Assembly: GCF_949298305.1 (NCBI RefSeq)
Contig: NZ_CASFWU010000064.1
Location: forward strand, 1 to 18,334
DNA from: an uncultured Bacteroides sp.
GTDB lineage: Bacteria; Bacteroidota; Bacteroidia; Bacteroidales; Bacteroidaceae
DNA length: 18,334 nucleotides
Direction of reading: 5' to 3'
The translations under genes were made by a program, and so were the position numbers. The notes beneath the pieces were generated by a model, which searched no databases, was not told the origin of the DNA, and was given only the letters and a program-made list of their open reading frames with translations. Of this stretch, positions 12,664 through 18,334 are shown in pieces; the stretch's first letter is position 1, and every line of letters starts with the position of its first letter.

Positions 12664-15528
12664 ATGAGACTCCTATCCTTTATGACTATGTGTCTTTGCT
12701 GTGTGCTGTTCGCATGCAGCGATGAAAAAGACGAATCTGCCGGTACTTCACTCTTCTCCATTGAAGAGCAGTATCTGCAACAAGATTTTGAGCAGGCCGC
12801 ATCATCTGTCGTCATTCCGGTTAAAACCAATCTGGACATGTCGCAGTGGAGTGTCAAATCCGATCAGTCTTGGTGTCTGGTCGATCAGGAACATTCTTCT
12901 TCCCAATCTTCCGGAATTCTGATCAGTGTCCAGGCCAGTGAAGAACCCGATATACGGACGGCTTCGGTAACGGTCAGTTCCAGTGCCGGAAATTATACGA
13001 TTCAGGTGCGTCAGTTAGGTTATGGTCCGGCCATTTTGCTGAAACAGGAGGCGCTGAAGGTAACCGCCGACGGAGGCCCGTTAACTATTACCGTCACTTC
13101 CAACATTGAATATACAACCGCTCTTTCTGAGGATTGTGACTGGATACACGATGCAATAGGAACCCGTGCTTTGACGGAAAAGGAGTATCCATATACCGTA
13201 GATGCCAATTCCACATACGAAGACCGTGTGGCTACTTTCACTTATACGGGCGTTGAATACAATACCGTAGTCGCTACCTGTACCGTAACACAGGAAGCTA
13301 AGGAAACGGGTGTGGAAGATGTGATTGTAGAAGGTGACATCAAGGTGACGCCTACAGGCGGAAAAGCAAGCGAGAACCAACCGGGGCAGGGTATCGAGAA
13401 CAGTTTCGACGGAAAGTTCGGTGCTGACGGACAGCCCTATCACTCTATCTGGAAGCAGAAAGCTTCTTTCCCTGTCATTCTGGAATATTTCTTTGACCAG
13501 AAGCCGGATATTGATTACATCATTTATTATACCAGAAGCGGAAACGGAAATTTCGGTGAAGTAGACATCTATACGGCTACCGAAAGTGAACCTGAATATA
13601 AGTTGCAAGGAAGTTATGATTTCAAGATGCAGAATGCTGCAAGTCGCGTAGATTTCAAGAACACTCTTTCCAAAGTGACGAAAATCAAATTCAGTGTCAA
13701 ATCCGGCTTGGGCGATTTTGTAAGTTGCGACGAGATGGAGTTTTACAAGAAAAACACGGAAAAGACGCTCGACAAGCAACTGTTGGAGGTGTTTACCGAC
13801 CTCACTTGTACTGAATTAAAGCCCGATGTGACAGAGGAACAGATTAATGCCCTGCCCGGATACTTCATCAAACTGGCTTCCATGCTGCGCAACAACACTT
13901 ATGACCCGTGGGAGAAAGAATTCCGTATTCAGGCCTACCAGCCATACAGCAATGTTGAGGAATGGGCCACAACGCTGATGACCAAACGCTACAGCAATCT
14001 GGACAATCCGACCGGCATTTATGTAGAACCCGGTGATTCACTGGTTATTCTTGTGGGCGACACATACGGCAACCCGTTGTCCATCCAGTGCATCGGCGAG
14101 GAGCAGGCCAGTGACGGCACCAACTCCTATGTGCAGACCGCAGCCAGTGGAGAGATGCGCTTCCTGCAGGAAGGCGTAAACAAGGTCGGGTTTACCAGGA
14201 AAGGTATGCTTTTCCTGATGTATACGGCCAATCTGCTTGACCCCAACGCCAAACCGATTACCGTACACATTGCGCCGGAGAGCGGAAGGGTGAGCGGTTT
14301 CTTCGATTTGAAGACTCATCAGACGAATGAAAAATACCAGGAGCTCATTGGCAAGGCCGACTACAAATACTTCTGTGTCCGTGGCGAGCGCATTATGTTC
14401 TATTTCCACCGCGAGCAGATGAAGCAGGCTGTGCCGAGTGACATCCTGTCGGCCATCAATTTGTGGGACGACATCATCAGCTGGCAGCAGGAACTGATGG
14501 GCATCGAGGACGTGCGTCCTTCGCAGGTCAACAACCATTTGTTTGCCATTTCGCCCGAGGGCAGCTACATGTGGGCGTCGGATTACCGCATCGGTTTTGT
14601 CTATACTTATCTGAACAACATCCTGCTGAAGGAGAACGTCATGGCGGCCAAGGACAATGCCTGGGGACCGGCTCACGAAATCGGCCACATTCACCAGGCG
14701 GCCATCAACTGGCCCGGCAGCACCGAGTCGTCCAACAACCTGTTTTCCAACTACATCCTCTACAAGCTGGGCAAGTACTGCTCCCGCGGCAGCGAGTTGA
14801 GCGACCTGGCCGACTCCCGCTTCGAGCACAAGCAGGCCTGGCATAACATGGGCGATGCCACCCATCAGGGCGAGGATACCGAGATTCACATGCGCATGAA
14901 TTGGCAGCTGTGGAACTACTACCACCGTTGTGGTTATAAGCCCGACTTCTGGCAGACACTGTTCAAGCTGCTGCGAGAGAACCGCATCGTGGAGAGTAAT
15001 CCGGGTGAAGGACAGCTGAAGTTTGCCATGATGGCTAGTAAAGCGGCCAATGAGAACCTGACCGATTTCTTCGAGTTGTGGGGCTTCTTTGAGCCGGTGA
15101 ATACGACGATTAAGCAGTATGGCACGTGGAACTACGTGGTAACCGAACAGATGATTCAGAATGCCAAGAACTTCATGGCCCAGTTCCCCGCTCCCAAGCA
15201 CGCCTTCCAGTATCTGGAAGACCGCAAGAAGGGAGATGAAGGGTTGGATATTGTTCCCCCCGACACGGGTTACTACACCCAGTTCCAGGACAATGTAAAG
15301 ATTACCAAGACACCGACGGCAACCGTTTCAGGTTCGGACATCACCGTCAAGGATGGCGAGGAGGCCGTAGCGTTTGAGATTCGCAAAGGCACAGATGCCA
15401 GCGGCGAACTCCTTTACTTTGCCAATGCCTTCCAGTTCAAGGTACCTTCTTCCATCAACATCCACGGCGCTACGCTCTATGCCGTTCAGGCTGATGGTGT
15501 AAGGAAGGCCATCACTGCCATTCCTTGA
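12664..15528 (+). CDS. M60-like (enhancin/mucinase-family) zinc metallopeptidase lipoprotein
   Basis: Members of this family cut the protein backbone of O-glycosylated proteins such as mucin next to the sugar. The 954-residue protein is a lipoprotein (Cys18, LFACSDEKDE). Two BACON domains are visible at about 32-118 and 123-212. A discoidin-like domain follows at about 222-363 (ASENQPGQGIENSFDGKFG to SCDEMEFYKK). The M60-like region spans about 395-850, with TGIYVEPGDSLVILVGD at its start and the zinc motif H671-E-I-G-H675-IHQ; E688 (WPGSTESSNN), 13 residues after H675, is the expected third ligand. A small beta domain (about 875-950) ends the protein. Both catalytic motifs are intact, so it should be active. 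It follows the SusCD operon after a terminator. It resembles B. thetaiotaomicron BT4244 in domain order, from memory. Glycan specificity is not readable. Confidence 0.9.
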   Translation: MRLLSFMTMCLCCVLFACSDEKDESAGTSLFSIEEQYLQQDFEQAASSVVIPVKTNLDMSQWSVKSDQSWCLVDQEHSSSQSSGILISVQASEEPDIRTASVTVSSSAGNYTIQVRQLGYGPAILLKQEALKVTADGGPLTITVTSNIEYTTALSEDCDWIHDAIGTRALTEKEYPYTVDANSTYEDRVATFTYTGVEYNTVVATCTVTQEAKETGVEDVIVEGDIKVTPTGGKASENQPGQGIENSFDGKFGADGQPYHSIWKQKASFPVILEYFFDQKPDIDYIIYYTRSGNGNFGEVDIYTATESEPEYKLQGSYDFKMQNAASRVDFKNTLSKVTKIKFSVKSGLGDFVSCDEMEFYKKNTEKTLDKQLLEVFTDLTCTELKPDVTEEQINALPGYFIKLASMLRNNTYDPWEKEFRIQAYQPYSNVEEWATTLMTKRYSNLDNPTGIYVEPGDSLVILVGDTYGNPLSIQCIGEEQASDGTNSYVQTAASGEMRFLQEGVNKVGFTRKGMLFLMYTANLLDPNAKPITVHIAPESGRVSGFFDLKTHQTNEKYQELIGKADYKYFCVRGERIMFYFHREQMKQAVPSDILSAINLWDDIISWQQELMGIEDVRPSQVNNHLFAISPEGSYMWASDYRIGFVYTYLNNILLKENVMAAKDNAWGPAHEIGHIHQAAINWPGSTESSNNLFSNYILYKLGKYCSRGSELSDLADSRFEHKQAWHNMGDATHQGEDTEIHMRMNWQLWNYYHRCGYKPDFWQTLFKLLRENRIVESNPGEGQLKFAMMASKAANENLTDFFELWGFFEPVNTTIKQYGTWNYVVTEQMIQNAKNFMAQFPAPKHAFQYLEDRKKGDEGLDIVPPDTGYYTQFQDNVKITKTPTATVSGSDITVKDGEEAVAFEIRKGTDASGELLYFANAFQFKVPSSINIHGATLYAVQADGVRKAITAIP

Positions 15529-15565
15529 TACCTTTCGGCCGGTTTGACTGACTGAGTTTCATTCG

Positions 15566-15627
15566 GGCACGGATGACACAGATGCACACGGATTCTTATC
15601 GGGAATCCCATCTGTGTGGTCCGTGCC
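15566..15627. terminator. Large hairpin after the M60 gene, terminator or dispersed repeat
   Basis: GGCACGGATGACACAGATG (15566-15584) is complementary to CATCTGTGTGGTCCGTGCC (15609-15627) with two mismatches in 19. The loop contains a second perfect stem, GGATTC / GAATCC (15590-15595 and 15603-15608). TTTGTTG follows. It is 38 bases after the M60 stop, so it may end that transcript. The cacggatgacacagatg wording is also familiar as a dispersed Bacteroides repeat. Confidence 0.55.
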
Positions 15628-15737
15628 TTTGTTGTGTCGTCGGGAGGCTGTATGCCTGCCCTGTCCGTGCACTTGGTGTCCGCTGTGTTGGGAGTAGGAT
15701 GGGTTTTTCTACGGACTTTACTTCCATCTTGCGGCTT

Positions 15738-15811
15738 GCGTTGTATAACTGAGCCGCTGCGATGTACATCTGAGCGCTTGCGTTGTACATCGCAGCAGCT
15801 GCTTTATAACT
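15738..15811. repeat. 21-bp minisatellite, about 3.5 copies
   Basis: Imperfect 21-base units start at 15738, 15759, 15780 and 15801 (partial), each with a GCGnTGTAyAnC core. Within it GCTGCGATGTACA (15756-15768) and TGTACATCGCAGC (15784-15796) are a perfect 13-bp inverted repeat. Read on the minus strand the unit would encode a seven-residue repeat (AAQLYNA, SAQMYIA) in a 73-codon frame (15596-15817), but that frame runs out into the hairpin and has no ribosome-binding region. Confidence 0.65.
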
Positions 15812-15869
15812 TTTCATAGAGATAGGGCAGTCTTATGTAGCGAATAGACGATAGAAAGAGTGTGGCTTG

Positions 15870-16353
15870 GGCAACTTTTGCATGGGTAATCCAATGGGCG
15901 AGACGCAAGATTTTGCGTCTCTACCAGATGCGGTTATTCTTCCGAATGGGTATGCCGCTGTTGTAGAGACGCAAAATTTTGCGTCTCTCCGCACAGTGTT
16001 TTTTCTCTTGAATAGGTAATCCAATGGGTGAGACGCAAGATTTTGCGTCTCTACCACGGTGCGGTTGTTCTTCCGAATGGGTATGCCGCTGTTGTAGAGA
16101 CGCAAAATTTTGCGTCTCTCCGCACAGTGTTTTTTCTCTTGAATAGGTAGTCCAATGGGCGAGACGCAAGATTTTGCGTCTCTCCGCACAGTAGTCTTTC
16201 TCTTGAATAGGTAATCCAATGGGTGAGACGCAAGATTTTGCGTCTCTACCACGGTGCGGTTATTCTTCCGAATGGGTATGCCGCTGTTGTAGAGACGCAA
16301 GATTTTGCGTCTCTCCGCAAAGTGTTCTTTCTCTTGAATAGGTAATCCAATCG
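15870..16353. repeat. Array of seven 22-bp palindromes with two alternating linkers (BIME/REP-like)
   Basis: Seven palindromes with half-site GAGACGCAARA meeting TTTTGCGTCTC occupy 15900-15921, 15966-15987, 16030-16051, 16097-16118, 16161-16182, 16225-16246 and 16292-16313. Two linker types separate them. Linker A (44-45 bases, containing GCGGTTATTCTTCCGAATGG) follows copies 1, 3 and 6; linker B (42 bases, containing TCTTGAATAGGTAATCCAAT) follows copies 2, 4, 5 and, truncated, 7. The base pattern is therefore palindrome-A-palindrome-B, about 130 bp, with one extra B unit. A partial B linker precedes the first palindrome (15870-15899). Linkers are nearly identical to one another, unlike CRISPR spacers. 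There are no genes here; open frames across the array are repeat artefacts. Confidence 0.9.
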
Positions 16354-16549
16354 GGGTGTGTCAAAACGAAGTGATGGTATCTGACTCCCCTCCTTCTGGA
16401 AGGAGGGGTGCCCAACGGGCGGGGTGGTAGGTCATGCGGCATCTTGTACTTGTATATCAACACTTTATGTTTCACCTACCACCTTCCCCTTCGGGTACTC
16501 CTCCTTCCTGAAGGAGGAGAGTTTCAGATACCCTTGTTTTGACACACCC
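16354..16549. mobile_element. 196-bp fold-back (MITE-like) element inside the palindrome array
   Basis: GGGTGTGTCAAAAC (16354-16367) and GTTTTGACACACCC (16536-16549) are perfect 14-bp terminal inverted repeats. The homology continues inward with small gaps to GGTGGTAGGT (16423-16432) and ACCTACCACC (16474-16483), giving arms of about 80 bases around a 41-base centre. Each arm also contains its own hairpin: CCCCTCCTTC-TG-GAAGGAGGGG (16387-16408) and CTCCTCCTTC-CT-GAAGGAGGAG (16498-16519). There is no transposase gene and no obvious target duplication. Linker B ends immediately to its left and linker A begins immediately to its right. Confidence 0.75.
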
Positions 16550-16600
16550 TCACGGTGCGGTTATTCTTCCGAATGGGGTTTGTCTGCGTCTCTACTACTC
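16550..16600. repeat. Terminal partial unit of the palindrome array
   Basis: CACGGTGCGGTTATTCTTCC and the following GAATGGG repeat linker A, then GCGTCTCTAC at about 16589-16598 is the right half of a palindrome. The array thus runs on to within about 12 bases of the stop codon of the minus-strand gene at 16610. Confidence 0.75.
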
Positions 16601-16609
16601 CGGGTGCTT

Positions 16610-18175
16610 CTACGGCAGTTGTCCGAAGAAGTCCTCGATGCGTTCCTTGTCCACAAACAGGAAGGGAGTGCCGCAGATGTCGCGCGGCTTCATCAGTTGC
16701 TCCAGGCCGCGGTAGCCTTCTTTGTCGGCAGAGAGTATCTGCTCTTCGTACAGGGGGCAGGCGGTCTTTGCTTCGGGGTCGTCCGGCAGGGCGGCATAGG
16801 TGCCCAGGTACCAGTTGCCGCTGAACACGTTGTTAGTCGACCCGGTCAGGTCGAAGCGCGAGGGCTCGGCGGTGTAGAAGATGTTGCGGCTGAAGGTGGT
16901 GCGGTCGGCATAGCCGTCCCAGCTGTCGGACACCACCATGCTGCGGTCGATGTCCTGTCCCGGCTTGGCGTTGGCGTGGATGATGTTGTGCTCGATGCGG
17001 GTGTCCTCCACGCGTCCGGCTATGTGGATGCCGGGCGAGAACATGCCCTGGCGGGTGGGCTTGGGCCGGATGCCGTCGCCGATGCTGATGTTGTAGCACA
17101 CGGTGCTCTTTTTATTGCCCAGGCTGTAGTTGCGTTCGTTGCCCGAGTCGCACACCAGCACCAGGCCGCCGTAGTTGTCGTGGCTGTAGTTGTAGCGGAT
17201 GACGGTGTTCGTGCAGTTGTAGTCGCAGTCGTAGGCCTGCGCGTCCCAGGGCGCCTTGTGCCCGCTGACGTGGTTGAACTGGATGACGGTGTTGTCGCAG
17301 CTCCAGGGCCAGAATCCGGCGGCGGCTTCGGTCATGGGCAGCACGTCGGGGCAGTTGCGCATCACGTTGTACTCAATGAGTGTGCTGTCGCAGCCGATGG
17401 GCACGATGCCGTCGCCGGGCACTTCCTCGATGAGGTTGCCGCGCACCACGGTGTGCTTGCTGGGGAACCAGTTGCGGCGGTTGTAGTAGCCGGCCCATAT
17501 CAGGGCGTTGCGTGTGCAGCGCAGGATGTGGCAGTTTTCGATGACCAGGCTGTCGAAGCGCGAGCGCACCTCTTCGCCTTCGTTGACGATGTAGATGCCG
17601 CTGCCACCGCCCAGTTCCTTGACGGGCGAGCCGTTGACATCGCGGATGGTGAGTCCGTCGATGCGGATGTTGCGCGCCACGCCGTAGTCCCGGCACTCTA
17701 TCTTCAGGCCCGTGCGGCGGGGCAGGGGCTGCTTGCCGGTGTTCACTATCTCCAGGTCGCGCACGGTGAGGTACTGCGAGTTGAAGACGCGCACGGCGTA
17801 GAGCGACGTGTCGTCGCCCACAATGCAGGGCTTGGGCAGTGACTCGTCGCCGTAGGCACCTACGACGGCTGTTTGCCCGGCCGTTCCCCGGGCGTTGATT
17901 TCCAGCTGGCCGTTGAAGGTGGCGCCGCGTTTCAGCAGCAGCCGTTCGCCGGGTGCCAGGGTCAGGTTCTTGGCTCTGTCCAGTGTCTGCCAGGCTTTGT
18001 CGGGCGTCAGGCCGGAGTTGGCGTCGTTGCCCGTCAGGGGGTCAATGTAGTAGGCGGTGGCGGGTGGGGAGGCGCACGAGGTGAGGTGCGTCCCTCCGCC
18101 TATGCACGACACCATGAGCAGCAGGGTGGCTGCCAGGGTGAGTCGGCGGTGTGGGGGGGAGTTCTTTTTTCTCAT
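16610..18175 (-). CDS. Right-handed parallel beta-helix lipoprotein
   Basis: The 521-residue protein has a basic N-terminus and hydrophobic core (RRLTLAATLLLMVSC), with Cys24 or Cys34 (LTSCASPP) as candidate lipidation sites. A YYIDPLTGNDANSG segment (42-55) opens a domain common at the start of Bacteroidetes beta-helix proteins. From about 85 to 470 the chain shows repeated short strands with Asn turns (LTVRDLEIVNTG, NTVIQFNHVSGH, NTVIRYNYSHDN, TRIEHNIIHAN), as in pectate-lyase-like folds. Such proteins are often polysaccharide lyases or glycoside hydrolases, but I cannot assign a catalytic residue or substrate. I start it at 18175, where a signal peptide begins; the frame runs 23 codons further without such features. 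The gene is visibly richer in G+C, with G/C third positions, than the SusCD operon. It is probably downstream of the partial gene ending at 18277. Confidence 0.85.
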   Translation of the reverse strand: MRKKNSPPHRRLTLAATLLLMVSCIGGGTHLTSCASPPATAYYIDPLTGNDANSGLTPDKAWQTLDRAKNLTLAPGERLLLKRGATFNGQLEINARGTAGQTAVVGAYGDESLPKPCIVGDDTSLYAVRVFNSQYLTVRDLEIVNTGKQPLPRRTGLKIECRDYGVARNIRIDGLTIRDVNGSPVKELGGGSGIYIVNEGEEVRSRFDSLVIENCHILRCTRNALIWAGYYNRRNWFPSKHTVVRGNLIEEVPGDGIVPIGCDSTLIEYNVMRNCPDVLPMTEAAAGFWPWSCDNTVIQFNHVSGHKAPWDAQAYDCDYNCTNTVIRYNYSHDNYGGLVLVCDSGNERNYSLGNKKSTVCYNISIGDGIRPKPTRQGMFSPGIHIAGRVEDTRIEHNIIHANAKPGQDIDRSMVVSDSWDGYADRTTFSRNIFYTAEPSRFDLTGSTNNVFSGNWYLGTYAALPDDPEAKTACPLYEEQILSADKEGYRGLEQLMKPRDICGTPFLFVDKERIEDFFGQLP

Positions 18176-18200
18176 GGGGTTTCTTGTCGTTGGTTCAAAT

Positions 18201-18249
18201 GAAGGATGGCGCGGGTCTTCGGTGCATGTTTCCGGCCCGGCCATCCTTC
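18201..18249. terminator. Inverted repeat between the two minus-strand genes
   Basis: GAAGGATGGC (18201-18210) and GCCATCCTTC (18240-18249) pair perfectly; adding CGGG / CCCG after a one-base bulge extends the stem to about 14 bp. It follows the end of the partial gene at 18277 on the minus strand, but no good T-run follows, so it may be an attenuator-like or mRNA-stability structure rather than a terminator. Confidence 0.4.
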
Positions 18250-18276
18250 GGTTACCCTATTGCTAACTGAAAAGGT

Positions 18277-18334
18277 CTATTTCCAAAGTTCGTGCTGCTC
18301 CAGCAGTTTGTTGGAGTCGAGTTCGGATGTCGGG
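18277..18334 (-). CDS. 3' end of a minus-strand gene, product unknown
   Basis: Reading the minus strand from the window edge gives an open frame PTSELDSNKLLEQHELWK ending at a TAG (complement of 18277-18279). The composition looks coding, and the gap of about 100 bases to the next minus-strand start is normal for an operon. Only 18 residues are visible, so neither the identity nor the frame is certain. Confidence 0.5.
   Translation of the reverse strand, partial: PTSELDSNKLLEQHELWK

Noticed and set aside
14038..15201. A 387-codon minus-strand open frame opposite the M60 gene.
   Set aside because: It is the mirror of the peptidase coding region, which carries the conserved zinc motif; the reverse product shows no family features.
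15596..15817. A 73-codon minus-strand frame with a heptad-like repeat.
   Set aside because: It consists of the minisatellite followed by the hairpin sequence; no start signal is seen, so it is not listed as a gene.
15833..16300. A 155-codon minus-strand open frame across the repeat array, with overlapping shorter ones.
   Set aside because: The predicted protein only reflects the tandem repeats (recurring RKNNRTVVETQN-like and DYLFKRK-like pieces), with no ribosome-binding region.
15900..16313. Regularly spaced palindromic repeats, which could be taken for a CRISPR array.
   Set aside because: The sequences between repeats are themselves only two recurring types, the repeat is a full palindrome and no cas gene is nearby.
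16424..17842. A 472-codon plus-strand open frame opposite the beta-helix gene.
   Set aside because: The product is a low-complexity Val/Ala/Gly-rich chain, the usual shadow of a GC-rich gene; the minus-strand frame has a signal peptide and a coherent fold.
18176..18244. A 23-codon N-terminal extension of the beta-helix protein.
   Set aside because: It would bury the signal peptide and it overlaps an inverted repeat; the Met at 18175 directly precedes the basic and hydrophobic signal region.

Overview
The window looks like chromosome of a gut Bacteroidales bacterium, most likely Bacteroides or a close relative. The evidence is a SusC/SusD pair, lipoproteins with BACON and DUF1735-type domains, promoters that fit the Bacteroides TTTG / TAnnTTTG consensus, A-rich ribosome-binding regions, and intergenic TTAACCATT-type and GAGACGCAA-type repeats. 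I cannot name the species from sequence alone.

Layout. Positions 1-321 are the 3' end of gdhA (NADP-type glutamate dehydrogenase), followed by a good intrinsic terminator. After a 464-base gap that holds a promoter, a structured leader and a tandem repeat comes an M24 metallopeptidase (786-1979). On the other strand, ruvA (3147-3746) is followed by a conserved protein of unknown function (2087-3088). The M24 gene and the unknown gene converge on an inverted repeat. Divergent from ruvA is ddh, meso-diaminopimelate dehydrogenase (3977-4876). Up to here this is housekeeping chromosome.

From about 4877 the window becomes accessory. A 1-kb gene-free stretch with possible mobile-element remnants and a long SusC leader precedes a compact polysaccharide-utilisation-type locus. 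It consists of a SusC TonB-dependent transporter (5889-9086), a SusD lipoprotein (9110-11017), a DUF1735-like plus discoidin-like surface lipoprotein (11051-12418) and, after two hairpin terminators, an M60-like (enhancin/mucinase family) zinc metallopeptidase lipoprotein with two BACON domains and a discoidin-like domain (12664-15528). The likely job is to bind and cleave O-glycosylated host proteins such as mucin at the surface, then import the glycopeptide fragments. The gene order resembles the BT4244-BT4247 region of B. thetaiotaomicron as I remember it, which I could not check. No glycosidase or dedicated regulator lies in the window.

Positions 15529-16609 form a repeat island. It holds a large hairpin, a 21-bp minisatellite, seven copies of a 22-bp perfect or near-perfect palindrome separated by two alternating linkers (BIME-like), and a 196-bp fold-back element that sits exactly where the next palindrome would be. 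Beyond it, on the minus strand, is a GC-rich parallel beta-helix lipoprotein (16610-18175), and the last 58 bases appear to be the 3' end of another minus-strand gene.
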